Under the pieces are notes generated by a model. The model did no database searches, was not told where the DNA came from, and worked only from the letters and a program-made list of their open reading frames with translations. From the NCBI GenBank assembly GCA_028710605.1, contig JAQTTU010000008.1, positions 28,409-92,408 of the forward strand: DNA of 64,000 nt, in the 5' to 3' direction. Of this stretch, positions 35,073-45,938 are shown piece after piece (position 1 is the stretch's first letter; every line of letters begins with the position of its first letter). Both the position numbers and the translations under genes were made by a program. Source of the stretch: Sideroxydans sp. (GTDB taxonomy: Bacteria > Pseudomonadota > Gammaproteobacteria > Burkholderiales > Gallionellaceae).

Positions 35073-38000
35073 ATGCCATCCGGTAATTTCACATTGAAAC
35101 ATGCGACCTGGCTGGTGCTGGGGCTGGGCATCGTGTTCGTTGTCGTTTGGCAGGCTCCCGCGTTATATGCCGTGCAGGGCTTGGCGAATTATCTGCCGCT
35201 GCACATGTTTGCCGAAACGTTTTCCATCGTCGTTTCCATGATGGTGTTCGGTGTCGCGTGGAATGCTTACAGCCCGGAGCGGCCAAGCAATACCGTGATT
35301 CTCGCCTGTGCGTTGCTCGCGGTCGGGCTGATCGATTTTGCCCACATGCTCTCGTTCAAAGGCATGCCCGATTTCATCACGCCCAGCGGCCCGGAAAAAG
35401 CCATCAACTTGTGGCTGTCCGCGCGGCTGATTGCCGCGCTGGCTTTGCTGGCTGCGGCATTGCGGCCATGGCGGCTGTCGCGCAACGAGCGCGCACGCTA
35501 CCTGTTGCTGGCGGCCAGCCTCGTGGTCACCGCAACGGTGATCTGGCTGGGGCTGGTTTACCCGCAGGCCTGGCCGCGAACCTTTATCGCGGGACAAGGG
35601 CTGACACCGTTCAAGATCGGCGCGGAATACGCGATCATCGCCCTGTTGCTGGTTCCCGCCGTGTTGTTCTACTTGCAGGCAAAGCGGGGGCAAACACATG
35701 ATGCGGCCGGCCTGTTTGCCGCCACCGCGATCACCATCCTGAGCGAACTCAGCTTCACCCTGTATTCCGATGTCGCCGACATTTTTAACCTGCTCGGGCA
35801 TCTGTACAAAGTCGTGGCGTATATTTTTATCTACCGCGCGGTATTCATGAGCAGCGTGCATGAGCCGTTCGAGCGGGTTGCCGCCGAATATGCCGAGAAC
35901 AAACGGATCGAGGAGTTGCTCAACTCGTCATACCGTTTGCTTCAATCCGTGGTGGAGCACGCACCCCTGCGCGTGTTCTGGAAGGACTCCGAATTGCGCT
36001 ATCTCGGCTGCAACACCGCGTTTGCGCGCGATGCGGGCATGTCGCACCCCGACGAACTGATCGGCAAGGACGATTTTGGAATGGGCTGGCGCGAACAGGC
36101 CGAACTGTATCGTGCAGACGACAAACGGGTGATGGAATCCGGCATGCCCAAGCTCGGTTTCGAAGAACCGCAAACCACGCCCGACGGGCGCACGATCTGG
36201 CTGCGCACGTCCAAGGTGCCGTTGCTCGATGCCGGGGGCAAGGTCTTCGGCGTGCTGGGCGTTTACGATGACATCACCGAACGCAAGCAGGCCGAGATGG
36301 AGCACCAGGCCAATCTGCACTTTTTCGAAAGCATGAACCGTGTGAACAAGACCATGCAGGGGGCGGACGAGCTTGAGCAAATGATGCGCGATGTCCTCGG
36401 TGTCGTACTTGAAATATTCGACTGCGACCGGGTATGGCTGTTTTATCCGTGCGACCCGGACGCGCCGAGGTTCAGAGTGCCCATGGAAATCACCAAGCCC
36501 GAATATCCGGGTGCCGGGATAATGAATGTTGACGTGCCGATGCCTGCGGAAATGGCGCAGAACCTGAAGGAGGTGCTGGAAGCCGATGCGCCGCTGACAT
36601 ATATCGTCGGCACGGAAAGACCTGTCAACAAACCGAGTGCCGAGCAATTCGGGGTCAAGTCGCAGATGCTGGTTGCGCTGCATCCCAAGTCGGGCAAGCC
36701 GTGGGCGTTTGGCATGCACCAATGCGCTTACCCGCGCGTCTGGTCGCAGGAAGATGTGCGCTTGTTCCAGGAGATCGGCAGGCGCTTGACCGACGGATTG
36801 ACCGGCCTGCTGTCGCTCCGCGAGTTGCAGGAAAGCGAGACAAAATACCGCCGCATCGTGGAAACGACCGCCGAAGGAATATGGAGCATCGGGCCGGATG
36901 ACATGACCACTTTCGTCAACGCCCGCATGGCCGATATTCTCGGCTATTCCGCCGGAGAGATGGACGGAAGGCCGATGACCGATTTCATGTTCGGGGAAGA
37001 TGCGCCCGATCATTTGAAAAAATTGGCTAACCGCCGCAGGGGCGTGTCGGAATGTTATGAGCGCCGCTTCCGGCGCAAAGACGGGCAGCCCATTTGGATG
37101 CTGGCATCCGCGACACCTGTTCTGGACGAGAAAAATGTTTATCAAGGTTCTTTTGCGATGTTCGCCGACATCACCGCGCGCAAACAGATGGAAGAATCCC
37201 TGCGCGAAAACGGGCATTTCCTCGATGCCATCGTGGAGCATGTGCCGAATATGCTGTTTGTAAAAGATGCCAAAGAGCTCAAGTTTGTCCGCTTCAATAA
37301 AGCGGGCGAACAGTTGCTGGGCTACTCGCGCGACGATCTGATCGGGAAAAGCGACCGCGATTTTTTCCCGCAGGAACAGGCGGATTTTTTCATCGGCAAA
37401 GATAGGGAAATTATCGCCAACGGCGAATTGCTGGATATTCCCGAGGAACCTATCTCTACGAAATTGCATGGCCAGCGTTTCCTGCATACCCGAAAAATCC
37501 CCATTTATTCCGAGGACGGCAGCCCGCTTTATCTGCTGGGCATTTCGGAAGACATCACCGAGCGCAAGCAGGAAGAAGAGCGTCTGCGGCGCAGCGAACA
37601 AGGTTTGTCGGAAGCGCAGCGCATCGCGCATCTGGGTAACTGGGAGCTGGATCTGGTGAGCAACGTGCTGACCTGGTCGGACGAGATTTATCGCATCTTC
37701 GAAATCGACCCGAAAAAATTCGGCGCTTCCTACGATGCGTTCCTGAACGCGATCCATCCCGGCGACCGCGAAAGGGTGAACCGCGCTTACACCGATTCGG
37801 TTGCCAACAAAACGCCTTACGAGATCGTGCATCGCCTGCTGATGCCGGATGGCCGCATCAAGTATGTCATCGAAAATTGCGAGACGCATTACGATGCCGC
37901 AGGCAAGCCGCTGCGTTCGGTCGGAACGGTGCACGACATCACCGAGCGCAAGCTGGCAGAGGATGAATTGCTGGAGCGGGAAAGGCATTCGCAATCCTTG

Positions 38001-39254
38001 TTGCGCTTGTCGCGCAAGCTGGAAAGTTCGCGGAGCTATGCGGAGGTGTTGAATGCGGCGCGCGATGAAGTCGGGAGCGTGATCGGTTACCGGAATCTGT
38101 GGGCTTATCTGCTGACGGAGGACAGGCAATACGCCAGAGTGCTCATGGCGGGCGGCCCCATGGCGGATGCGGTGATGTCGGATGAGCGCGTGGCCACGCT
38201 TCCCGTCAAAGGCGACCGCATGATGGAAGAGATTGCGGCGGCCAAAGAAATTATCGTGGTCGAGGATGCGCAAACGGATGCGCGGGTGAACAGGGAAATT
38301 GTGGCGAAACTGGGTAACCGGAGCATCGTCAACGTGCCCATCATTTTTTTCGACCGGCATTTGGGCAGCGTCGGCATGGGCACATTCGGCGATGAAGGCG
38401 TGCGCATCCCTTCCGCTTCCGAGAACAAGTATTTAATGGCACTGGCGAGCCATATCGCAGCCGCGCTGGACCGTATCCATTTGCTGGATGAACGCGAGAA
38501 AGCAGAGCGCGAGGTCAAGCAGCTCAACCGCGATTTGGAACAGCGCGTGGAAGAGCGCACGGCGCAACTGGAAGCGGCCAACAAGGAGCTGGAAGCCTTC
38601 TCCTATTCGGTGTCGCACGACTTGCGCACGCCGCTGCGCGCCATCGACGGCTTCTCGCATATCCTGCTGGATGAATACACCGGCAAGCTGGATGCGGAAG
38701 GACAACGGTTGCTCAACGTGGTGCGCGACAACACTCACCGCATGGGGCAATTGATAGACGACATCCTGAAATTCTCGCGCAGCGGACGGCTGGAAATGAA
38801 GCTGGTCGAGATTGACATGGAGCAGCAGGCGCGCGAAGTGTTGGCCGAACTTCTCCCCGGCAGCGATAACGCCAAGTTGCAATTTGAAATCGGGCACATC
38901 CCGCCCGCAAATGGGGACAGCGCAATGATGCGTCAGGTTTTCGTCAACCTGTTGTCCAATGCAATCAAGTTTAGCCACGGCAAAGAACATCCCGCGATCG
39001 AGGTGGGCAGTCAGGTCGAGGGCAACGAAGTCGTCTATTATGTGAAAGACAACGGCGCGGGCTTCAATATGCAGTACGCGGACAAGCTGTTCGGCGTGTT
39101 CCAGCGCCTGCACAGCGTGGAAGAGTTCGAAGGCACGGGGATCGGGCTGGCCATCGTCAAACGCATCATTAACCGCCACGGCGGACGGGTGTGGGCCGAG
39201 GGGAAAGTGAACGAAGGGGCGACCTTTTATTTTTCACTCCCGGCAATTCATTGA
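35073..39254 (+). CDS. MASE3-type multi-PAS/GAF hybrid sensor histidine kinase
   Basis: A 1393-aa membrane kinase. The N-terminus is a seven-helix MASE3 sensor (about 10-255). It is followed by PAS1 (about 290-405), GAF1 (about 415-585), PAS2 (about 590-705), PAS3 (about 715-835), PAS4 (about 845-960), GAF2 (about 980-1130), HisKA with the phospho-acceptor in [16 protein letters not shown] (about 1175), and HATPase ([16 protein letters not shown]). Several PAS domains end in the DITERKQ linker. No receiver is fused. The transmitter is almost identical to that of the kinase at 42342. The TonB-dependent receptor gene begins 23 bp after it. Confidence 0.9.
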   Translation: MPSGNFTLKHATWLVLGLGIVFVVVWQAPALYAVQGLANYLPLHMFAETFSIVVSMMVFGVAWNAYSPERPSNTVILACALLAVGLIDFAHMLSFKGMPDFITPSGPEKAINLWLSARLIAALALLAAALRPWRLSRNERARYLLLAASLVVTATVIWLGLVYPQAWPRTFIAGQGLTPFKIGAEYAIIALLLVPAVLFYLQAKRGQTHDAAGLFAATAITILSELSFTLYSDVADIFNLLGHLYKVVAYIFIYRAVFMSSVHEPFERVAAEYAENKRIEELLNSSYRLLQSVVEHAPLRVFWKDSELRYLGCNTAFARDAGMSHPDELIGKDDFGMGWREQAELYRADDKRVMESGMPKLGFEEPQTTPDGRTIWLRTSKVPLLDAGGKVFGVLGVYDDITERKQAEMEHQANLHFFESMNRVNKTMQGADELEQMMRDVLGVVLEIFDCDRVWLFYPCDPDAPRFRVPMEITKPEYPGAGIMNVDVPMPAEMAQNLKEVLEADAPLTYIVGTERPVNKPSAEQFGVKSQMLVALHPKSGKPWAFGMHQCAYPRVWSQEDVRLFQEIGRRLTDGLTGLLSLRELQESETKYRRIVETTAEGIWSIGPDDMTTFVNARMADILGYSAGEMDGRPMTDFMFGEDAPDHLKKLANRRRGVSECYERRFRRKDGQPIWMLASATPVLDEKNVYQGSFAMFADITARKQMEESLRENGHFLDAIVEHVPNMLFVKDAKELKFVRFNKAGEQLLGYSRDDLIGKSDRDFFPQEQADFFIGKDREIIANGELLDIPEEPISTKLHGQRFLHTRKIPIYSEDGSPLYLLGISEDITERKQEEERLRRSEQGLSEAQRIAHLGNWELDLVSNVLTWSDEIYRIFEIDPKKFGASYDAFLNAIHPGDRERVNRAYTDSVANKTPYEIVHRLLMPDGRIKYVIENCETHYDAAGKPLRSVGTVHDITERKLAEDELLERERHSQSLLRLSRKLESSRSYAEVLNAARDEVGSVIGYRNLWAYLLTEDRQYARVLMAGGPMADAVMSDERVATLPVKGDRMMEEIAAAKEIIVVEDAQTDARVNREIVAKLGNRSIVNVPIIFFDRHLGSVGMGTFGDEGVRIPSASENKYLMALASHIAAALDRIHLLDEREKAEREVKQLNRDLEQRVEERTAQLEAANKELEAFSYSVSHDLRTPLRAIDGFSHILLDEYTGKLDAEGQRLLNVVRDNTHRMGQLIDDILKFSRSGRLEMKLVEIDMEQQAREVLAELLPGSDNAKLQFEIGHIPPANGDSAMMRQVFVNLLSNAIKFSHGKEHPAIEVGSQVEGNEVVYYVKDNGAGFNMQYADKLFGVFQRLHSVEEFEGTGIGLAIVKRIINRHGGRVWAEGKVNEGATFYFSLPAIH

Positions 39255-39277
39255 ATCAAATCGAAAAAGAGAGAATC

Positions 39278-41350
39278 ATGCGGCAATTTACAGCGCGTCT
39301 GACAATGGCGGCATTAGCGGCAATCTGGGCTGTCAGCGTATATGCACAGGGCAGCGAAGAAGATGAGTTGGCGCTGGTGTATGGCGACAAGGCTACTGTC
39401 AGTATCGCCACCGGAAGCCAGCAGACATTGCGCCGCGCGCCGTCTGTGGCATCGGTGATTACGGCCGAAGATATTGCTGCGATGGGTGCGACCGATCTGG
39501 ATGAGGTGCTGGAGACCGTGCCCGGCTTGCACGTCAACCGCAGCGCCAACAACTACTCGCCGCTCTATGTGATTCGTGGTGTTGTCAGCCAATTCACGCC
39601 TCAGGTTCTGGTACTGCAAAATGGAGCTCCGGTCACCACCTTGTTCCATGGCAACAAAGGCAATCTATGGGGAGGTTATCCGGTCGAGCACATCGCCCGC
39701 ATCGAGGTGATACGCGGTCCCGGTTCGGCGCTCTACGGTTCAGATGCCTATTCGGGGGTTATCAATATCATCACCAAAACTGCGGCAGACATGCGCGGAG
39801 CCGAGGTCGGTGTGCGCACCGGTTCTTTCAATACCAGAGACACATGGGTGCAACATGGCGGAAAGGCGGGTGAGATTGATGTGGCGACCTATCTGCGTGT
39901 CGGCGATACGAATGGTTTTAAATCGACTATCAAACAGGGGGCTGCCGGGACATCGGGGCCGGTCAATGTCGGCCACCAATCAATCGACGGCAACCTCGAT
40001 TTCTCCCGCGAAAAATGGCGTCTGCGCTTCGGCTACAAGTTGCGTGACCATTTGGAAACCGGCGCGGGAATCGCATCCGCGCTCGATCCGGTGGGCAGCC
40101 AGAAAAGCGAGCGCATCACCGGCGATCTCTCCTGGACAGATACTCAATTTGCACGAAATTTGGAAACGGGTTTCACCGGCAGCTATCTTCAATACACTCA
40201 ATTGATACCAAGCATTTTTCAACTATTTCCACCCGGGTCAAATATTGGCGGAGGTGTGTCCAGTAACGGCTTCTTCGGCGGCCCGGAAACATGGGAGCGG
40301 CAAGTGCGGCTTTCCGGTTTCGTCATCTACAGCGGATTTGCCGGTCACAGTTTGCGTTTCGGTCTGGGGCACGACGACCTGAATCTCTACAAGACACATG
40401 AAACCCGAAATTTTACTTACGCTGCAAACGGCGCGCTAATACCGAATCCCGGCGGGGTTGTGGTGGACTATTCCAGCACTGATCCATTTTTACGTCCGCA
40501 GCATCGCAAGATCGATTATCTCTATGTGCAGGACGAGTGGAATATCGCCCGAGACTGGGCACTTACTGCCGGGCTGCGCCATGACAACTACTCCGACTTC
40601 GGCAGCACCACCAACCCGCGTGTGGCACTGGTATGGGATGCCTCGTTAGACCTGACCGCGAAACTGCTCTATGGCAGCGCCTTTCGCGCCCCGGCTTTCA
40701 TCGAGGCCTACGGCATCGGTAATCCGGTTGCGCACGGAAACCCCAATCTGCGACCCGAAACCAACAATACCTTTGAAGCTGCCTTCTCCTGGCAGGCGCG
40801 TCAGGATACTCAAGTGAACTTGAATCTGTTTCATTACCACATGAGGGATGTCATTCGCGCGGTTGCCAATGCCACTCCTAACACCGGCTCCACCTACGCG
40901 AATATCGGCAATCAGTACGGTAGCGGCATGGAGCTGGAGTCGGTGTGGGATGCCAGCCGCACGCTTCAGATCTCAGGCAATTACGCCTACCAGAAGTCCA
41001 TTGATGATGCCACCGGACGAGACGCAGGTTATGCACCGCACCACCACATCTACGCGAGAGCCGACAAGCGCTTCGGGAATTACTGGTTGTTCAGCACACA
41101 GCTCAACCGGGTCGCGGATCGCAAGCGCGCAGTCGGCGACACGCGCAGCAGTCAGATTGCCAATTACACCACGCTGGACTTGACCGTGCGCACCACTGGC
41201 AACCGCAGCAGGTGGGATTTAGCCGTCTCGCTGCGCAACCTGTTCAACGCCGATGTGCGCGAACCCAGTCTGGCACCGGGCACGGCGATTCCCGGCGATT
41301 TGCCGATGGCACCGCGTTCGCTGTGGCTACAGGCGGTGTACAAGCTATGA
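39278..41350 (+). CDS. TonB-dependent outer-membrane receptor
   Basis: A 690-aa protein with a signal peptide ending at VYAQG. The plug domain (about 45-165: APSVASVITAEDIAAMGATD, VIRGPGSALYGSDAYSGVIN) is followed by a 22-strand barrel. The C-terminal [11 protein letters not shown] ends in an aromatic-hydrophobic pattern. Ligand unknown. The plug sequence resembles receptors of the vitamin B12/colicin type. Its stop overlaps the start of a binding-protein gene (ATGA), and kinase and regulator genes follow, so it may serve a signalling system as well as uptake. Confidence 0.9.
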   Translation: MRQFTARLTMAALAAIWAVSVYAQGSEEDELALVYGDKATVSIATGSQQTLRRAPSVASVITAEDIAAMGATDLDEVLETVPGLHVNRSANNYSPLYVIRGVVSQFTPQVLVLQNGAPVTTLFHGNKGNLWGGYPVEHIARIEVIRGPGSALYGSDAYSGVINIITKTAADMRGAEVGVRTGSFNTRDTWVQHGGKAGEIDVATYLRVGDTNGFKSTIKQGAAGTSGPVNVGHQSIDGNLDFSREKWRLRFGYKLRDHLETGAGIASALDPVGSQKSERITGDLSWTDTQFARNLETGFTGSYLQYTQLIPSIFQLFPPGSNIGGGVSSNGFFGGPETWERQVRLSGFVIYSGFAGHSLRFGLGHDDLNLYKTHETRNFTYAANGALIPNPGGVVVDYSSTDPFLRPQHRKIDYLYVQDEWNIARDWALTAGLRHDNYSDFGSTTNPRVALVWDASLDLTAKLLYGSAFRAPAFIEAYGIGNPVAHGNPNLRPETNNTFEAAFSWQARQDTQVNLNLFHYHMRDVIRAVANATPNTGSTYANIGNQYGSGMELESVWDASRTLQISGNYAYQKSIDDATGRDAGYAPHHHIYARADKRFGNYWLFSTQLNRVADRKRAVGDTRSSQIANYTTLDLTVRTTGNRSRWDLAVSLRNLFNADVREPSLAPGTAIPGDLPMAPRSLWLQAVYKL

Positions 41351-42330
41351 CGCGCACGTTCCCACAATTGGAGGCAAGTCTGCGGGCGGCTTTGTTGTTT
41401 TCCTTTTTGTTCCTCTGCCACGGCATTGCCGTGGCAGAGGAAAGCAAGGTTGTGCCGGTGAAAGGTGAAGGCCCGATCGCGGTTATTTATCCCGAGATCG
41501 GCGAACCGTACCGCACCGCGTTTTCGCAGATCATCGCGGGAATTGATGCGGGAGCCAAAATGCATGTCGCCAATTTTGCGGTGGGACAGAATGTGGATAT
41601 TGAGGTGCTGAACAGCAACTTGCGCCAGCAGAATGTCAAAGTGGTGATCGCGCTGGGAAGGCAGGCGATGAAAATAGCCTCGACGCTGGATCGCAATATC
41701 GGCGTGGTGGTGGGCGGTGTCATCACCTCGCCGACCAATGAAATGCGCGACGTACCGGTGAACAGTCTGTCGCCCGATCCCGCTTTGCTGTTTTCCCATT
41801 TGAAAAAATTGATGCCCGGTGCGCGGCGCGTGTTTGCCGTTTACGACCCGCGCCAAAACGAGTGGCTGATTCGTCAGGCGAGTGCTTCAGCGCGTGCACA
41901 GGGGTTGGAGCTGGTGGCATACGAAGCGCAGGATTTGCGCACAGCGGTGCGCGCGTATCAGGAAATTTTCGCTGCTGCCGATAACCGCCGGGATACGCTA
42001 TGGCTGCTTCAGGATTCCACCACGGTGGAGGATGGTTCGGTGCTGCCGCTGGTGTTGCACGAATCCTGGGAACGCAACGTTGCCGTGTTTTCCAGCAGTT
42101 CCGGCCATGTCCGGCGCGGCGTGCTGTTCTCGCTCTACCCGGACAATGCCGCGATGGGCCACCACCTTGCCGATGCCGCGCTGGGATTTCTGGCGACCGG
42201 GGATTACGGCGAACACGGCATGATTTTGCTGCGCGAAGTGCTGGTTGCTATCAACCTGCGCACCGCCAACCATCTCGGGCTCGATGTTGACGATCAGCAG
42301 GGTTTCGGCATGGTGTTCCCCGAGCGGTAG
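41347..42330 (+). CDS. ABC-type substrate-binding protein (PF04392-like) without transporter
   Basis: A 327-aa periplasmic protein with signal peptide ([18 protein letters not shown]). It has the two-lobed layout of the TrpX-like family, with [45 protein letters not shown] and [16 protein letters not shown]. No permease or ATPase gene is nearby. It lies between a TonB receptor and a sensor kinase, so it may deliver a ligand signal to the kinase. Translational coupling to the receptor is evident (ATGA overlap). Confidence 0.8.
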   Translation: MTRTFPQLEASLRAALLFSFLFLCHGIAVAEESKVVPVKGEGPIAVIYPEIGEPYRTAFSQIIAGIDAGAKMHVANFAVGQNVDIEVLNSNLRQQNVKVVIALGRQAMKIASTLDRNIGVVVGGVITSPTNEMRDVPVNSLSPDPALLFSHLKKLMPGARRVFAVYDPRQNEWLIRQASASARAQGLELVAYEAQDLRTAVRAYQEIFAAADNRRDTLWLLQDSTTVEDGSVLPLVLHESWERNVAVFSSSSGHVRRGVLFSLYPDNAAMGHHLADAALGFLATGDYGEHGMILLREVLVAINLRTANHLGLDVDDQQGFGMVFPER

Positions 42331-42341
42331 CGGCGCGGATC

Positions 42342-43880
42342 ATGAATAAACTGTTCACCGCCTTCCTGCATCAGTTCACTTTCCAGCGCCAGCTCAGAAT
42401 CACGCTTGCGCTCGGCATTTTCCTGCTGGCGTTATTTTCCTCGGTAGTGGGTTCATGGCAGGGTACCGAGCAGGTACGCAGCAACCTGCTCGAACAGGGC
42501 AAGCGTATCACCGAGAATCTGGCGCGCCAGAGTGCGCTGGCTTTGATTTACGCTTCGTCCGAAAACGCCGCCGAAGCGGCGAATGCCACGCTGGAATTTC
42601 CGGGTGTGGTCAGCGTGGAAATACACGATGCCAAACAGCAAGTGTTGTTGAAGCGCGGAAACGCCGATTCCGCAAAATTCGCATCGCCAGTTGATTTTGG
42701 CAGCAGGACTGACAATAGCAGCAAGCAAGCCGTCGCTGTTCTCGATGCGGAAAGTGCCGATGCATGGCGCTTTGCCGCGCCGGTGTATTCGCAACCCGCC
42801 AGCTCGCCGTTCAATGATGTGGCCGCTCCCGAATTGCTCGGTCATGTGACGGTGGTGGTGAGCAAGGCAGCGTTGACCAAATTGACCACCGGAATTTTCG
42901 TCGCCAACCTGACCACGTCGTTTTCTTTCGCATTGCTGTTCCTGTTTTTGATCCGCTTGCTGTCCAACCGCATGACGAAACCGCTTTACCAGTTATCGGT
43001 CAACATGGGGCGGGCCGAGGCGGGCGAATCGCAAGTGCGCGCGGTGCTGTCCGGGCCGAAAGACATTTACGACATGGCGCATGCGTTCAACAGCATGATG
43101 GCGGTGCTGGAAGAGCGCGCGGCGGAAATCAGCCAATTGAATGCCGAACTGGAACAGCGTGTGGCCGCGCGCACGGCGCAGCTGGAAGCGGCCAACAACG
43201 AGCTGGAAGCTTTTTCCTATTCGGTGTCGCACGATTTGCGCACGCCGTTGCGCGCCATTGACGGTTTCTCGCATATTTTGCTGGATGGCTATTCCGATAA
43301 ACTGGATGACGAAGGCCAGCGGCTGCTCAAGGTGGTGCGCGACAACACGCTGCGCATGGGGCAGCTTATCGACGACATCCTGAAATTTTCCCGCACCGGA
43401 CGGCTGGAAATAAATTATGCTGAAATCGACATGGAAAGAATGGCGCGCGAGGTGTTCGCCGAACTGCAACCCGCTGTGGACAGCAGCAAGATGCAACTGA
43501 CCATCGAACATCTTCCCCCGGCCAGAGTGGATAGTGCCATGATGCGGCAGGTGTTCGTTAATCTGTTGAGCAACGCTATCAAGTTCAGCCGCATCAGTGA
43601 GACGGCCAGAATCGAGGTGGGCGGCAGCATCGAAGGCGATGAAGCGGTTTACTTCGTGAAGGATAATGGCGCAGGCTTCGATATGCAGTACGCCAACAAG
43701 CTGTTCGGCGTGTTCCAGCGCCTGCACGGCGTGACCGAATTTGAAGGTACCGGCATCGGCCTTGCCATCGTCAAACGTATCGTCAACCGCCACGGCGGGC
43801 GGGTGTGGGCGGAGGGCAAGGTCAACGAAGGCGCGACAATCTATTTTGCTTTACCGATAGAGGAGGGGGCTCATGGTTGA
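42342..43880 (+). CDS. Membrane sensor histidine kinase (CHASE8-like, HAMP)
   Basis: A 512-aa kinase. Helix TM1 (about 22-42) is followed by a periplasmic domain (about 43-180) resembling CHASE8 ([20 protein letters not shown], then [15 protein letters not shown]), TM2 (about 185-207), HAMP (about 208-265), HisKA with the phospho-acceptor in [16 protein letters not shown] (about 298), and HATPase ([38 protein letters not shown]). The last ~230 residues closely match those of the 1393-aa kinase upstream. Its stop overlaps the response-regulator start. Confidence 0.9.
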   Translation: MNKLFTAFLHQFTFQRQLRITLALGIFLLALFSSVVGSWQGTEQVRSNLLEQGKRITENLARQSALALIYASSENAAEAANATLEFPGVVSVEIHDAKQQVLLKRGNADSAKFASPVDFGSRTDNSSKQAVAVLDAESADAWRFAAPVYSQPASSPFNDVAAPELLGHVTVVVSKAALTKLTTGIFVANLTTSFSFALLFLFLIRLLSNRMTKPLYQLSVNMGRAEAGESQVRAVLSGPKDIYDMAHAFNSMMAVLEERAAEISQLNAELEQRVAARTAQLEAANNELEAFSYSVSHDLRTPLRAIDGFSHILLDGYSDKLDDEGQRLLKVVRDNTLRMGQLIDDILKFSRTGRLEINYAEIDMERMAREVFAELQPAVDSSKMQLTIEHLPPARVDSAMMRQVFVNLLSNAIKFSRISETARIEVGGSIEGDEAVYFVKDNGAGFDMQYANKLFGVFQRLHGVTEFEGTGIGLAIVKRIVNRHGGRVWAEGKVNEGATIYFALPIEEGAHG

Positions 43881-44328
43881 AATGATGAAGGAAGTGGAAA
43901 TTCTGCTGGTGGAAGACAATCCGACCGATGCGGAACTCTGCATTCGAGCGCTGAAAAAAAGCAATCTGGCCAACAAGCTGGTGTGGGTGAAGGACGGCGC
44001 TGAAGCGCTGGATTTTATTTTTGCTCAAGGAGCTTATAGCGAGCGCCAGGTGGCGAACGGGCCCAAGGTCATTCTGCTGGATTTGCGTCTGCCCAAGGTG
44101 GACGGCATGGAAGTATTGCGTCGTCTCAAGAGCGATGAGCGCACCAGAACCATTCCGGTAGTGGTGCTGACTTCTTCCAAGGAAGACCGCGATGTGGCGG
44201 AGAGTTATATGCTCGGTGTGAACAGTTTTATCAGCAAGCCGGTGGAGTTCGACGAGTTCGCCAGGACGGTGTCGGAACTGGGGCTCTACTGGTTGCTGGT
44301 CAATCGTCCGCCAGTCCCCGCAAAGTAA
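43873..44328 (+). CDS. Single-domain response regulator (Rcp1-like)
   Basis: A 151-aa CheY-like receiver with the acidic pair in VEDNPTDAE, phospho-acceptor Asp in [16 protein letters not shown], Thr in [12 protein letters not shown] and Lys in [11 protein letters not shown]. The form with the long alpha4 loop fits the Rcp1 group of bacteriophytochrome-type kinases. It overlaps the kinase stop by eight bases, so it is the probable phosphorylation partner. Confidence 0.9.
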   Translation: MVEMMKEVEILLVEDNPTDAELCIRALKKSNLANKLVWVKDGAEALDFIFAQGAYSERQVANGPKVILLDLRLPKVDGMEVLRRLKSDERTRTIPVVVLTSSKEDRDVAESYMLGVNSFISKPVEFDEFARTVSELGLYWLLVNRPPVPAK

Positions 44329-44345
44329 TCATGGAGCAAAATATC

Positions 44346-44657
44346 ATGGATAAGGAATTGCGCATCCTGATGCTGGAAGACACGCCCACGGATGCCGAGT
44401 TGGCGGAGTATGAGTTGCGCAAGGCGGGCATCAAATTTTCTTCGCTGCGCGTTGAAACGCGCGATGCGTTCGTGCGGGCGCTGGAGGAGTTCAAGCCGGA
44501 TCTCATTCTGTCCGATTACAACCTGCCCGATTTTAACGGCATGGCCGCGCTGGAAATCGTGCAGCGCGAGCATGAGGAAATCCCCGTGGTGATGGTCACC
44601 GGCGCGCTCACCGATATCGCTGCGGTGGAACTGATCCATGCGGGAGCCAAGGATTAG
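44346..44657 (+). pseudogene. Receiver domain cut by an in-frame TAG, upstream part of a REC-PAS-HD-GYP gene
   Basis: This receiver (MLEDTPTDAE, phosphosite ILSDYNLPDFNGMAAL, VVMVTGALTD) stops at GAKD followed by TAG (44655-44657). The next codons in the same frame read VLKDRLARLAP, the usual continuation of this receiver class (GAKDYVLKDxLxRL). A single change of a tyrosine codon TAT or TAC to TAG would explain it. As it stands the last helix is missing. It could be a sequencing error, a real mutation or read-through. Confidence 0.8.
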
Positions 44658-45752
44658 GTGCTGAAAGACCGCTTGGCGCGGCTCGCTCCCGCTGTACAAC
44701 GGGCATTGTCGGTGGAACAGGGGGTGCGTGCGCGCAAGGCGGCGGAGATTGCGTTGCGCGAAAGTTTGACCCGCTATACCGCCGTCACCGAGAGCGCCAA
44801 CGATGCCATCATCAGCATGCGTCCCGATGGAACGATTGATTTGTGGAACAAGATGGCGCAGCAGATGTTCGGTTACAGCGCGGAAGAGGCCATCGGCAAA
44901 CAGTTGCATCAACTGATCGCTTCCGAGAGTTGCCGCCGCAATGCGGATCAAGGTTTGAGATTGTTCGAACAAACCGGAAGCGGGCCTGTCGTGGGGCACA
45001 CCATCGAATCGACCGCCTTGCGCCGGGACGGCTCGGAGTTTCCCGTCGAGCTTTCGATTTCGGCGATGAATCTGGGCGGCGCGTGGCATGCCACGGGAAT
45101 CATACGCGACATTACCGAACGCAAGCAGGTCGAGGAAGAGCGCCGCATCAACGCGGAAAAGCAGGCGCAAGCTCTGGCGCAAACCATTGATGCCGTGGCC
45201 GCCATGGTCGAGGCGCGCGATCCCTACACTGCCGGACACCAGCGGCGAGTGGCCGATCTTTCCTGCGCCATTGCCGGTGAAATGGGATTTTCCGCCGACC
45301 AAATTCACGGGCTCAGGCTGGCTGCCACCATTCACGATTTGGGTAAAATCCACATTCCCGCCGAAATTTTGAGCAAGCCCGGACGGCTGAGTCCGATTGA
45401 ATTTGAACTGATAAAAGCGCATCCGCAAGCGGGTTACGACATCATCAAGGACGTGCAATTTCCCTGGCCGATTGCGCAGATGGTGTTGCAGCACCACGAG
45501 CGTCTGGACGGCTCCGGCTATCCGCAGGGGTTGAAAGACGAGCAGATTTTGCCCGAAGCAAAAATTCTCGCCGTGGCCGACGTGGTGGAGGCCATGGTGT
45601 CGCACCGGCCTTACCGCCCGGGCTTGGGAGTCGATGCGGCGCTGGAAGAAATCACCCATAAACGCGGCGTGCTTTACGATCCGGCAGTGGTGGATTGTTG
45701 CGTTTCGCTATTCGAGAAAAATAAATTCGCGCTCGATCCCAAGGGGGTGTGA
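44658..45752 (+). CDS. PAS-HD-GYP cyclic-di-GMP phosphodiesterase, downstream part of the split gene
   Basis: A 364-aa frame beginning at GTG directly after the TAG. After the remnant last helix of the receiver come a PAS domain (about 40-160: YTAVTESANDAIISMRPDGT, IIRDITERKQ) and an HD-GYP domain (about 175-355: HQRRVADLSCAIA, TIHDLGKIHIP, HHERLDGSGYP). The HHExxDGSGYP motif marks an active c-di-GMP phosphodiesterase. AAGGA seven bases before GTG could restart translation, giving an enzyme without a working receiver. It ends the receptor-kinase operon. Confidence 0.88.
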   Translation: MLKDRLARLAPAVQRALSVEQGVRARKAAEIALRESLTRYTAVTESANDAIISMRPDGTIDLWNKMAQQMFGYSAEEAIGKQLHQLIASESCRRNADQGLRLFEQTGSGPVVGHTIESTALRRDGSEFPVELSISAMNLGGAWHATGIIRDITERKQVEEERRINAEKQAQALAQTIDAVAAMVEARDPYTAGHQRRVADLSCAIAGEMGFSADQIHGLRLAATIHDLGKIHIPAEILSKPGRLSPIEFELIKAHPQAGYDIIKDVQFPWPIAQMVLQHHERLDGSGYPQGLKDEQILPEAKILAVADVVEAMVSHRPYRPGLGVDAALEEITHKRGVLYDPAVVDCCVSLFEKNKFALDPKGV

Positions 45753-45788
45753 AGTTGATGGGCATGACTACGTTCTTCATTCAAACGC

Positions 45789-45898
45789 AAACCCTCTCCA
45801 ACTCCCCCTTATCAGGGGGAGAGCAAATTGGCGAACTGATAGAGTTCTGGCTCCTCCCCTGATAAGGGGAGGCTGGGAGGGGTTAGGGTTTGCGGCTG
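45789..45898. repeat. GGGGGAG/CTCCCCCT palindrome, copy 2
   Basis: CCCTCTCCAACTCCCCCTTA then TCAGGGGGAG, about 30 bp, CTCCCCTGATAAGGGGAG and GCTGGGAGGGG. It lies between the HD-GYP gene and radA. Confidence 0.82.
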
Positions 45899-45938
45899 TG
45901 CAATCTGATACAGGTTTTATAAAAGCAAAATAGAAATA

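Noticed and set aside
35928..38360. An 810-codon minus-strand frame opposite the multi-PAS kinase
   Set aside because: The plus strand encodes clear PAS, GAF and kinase domains; the antisense product has no recognisable motif.
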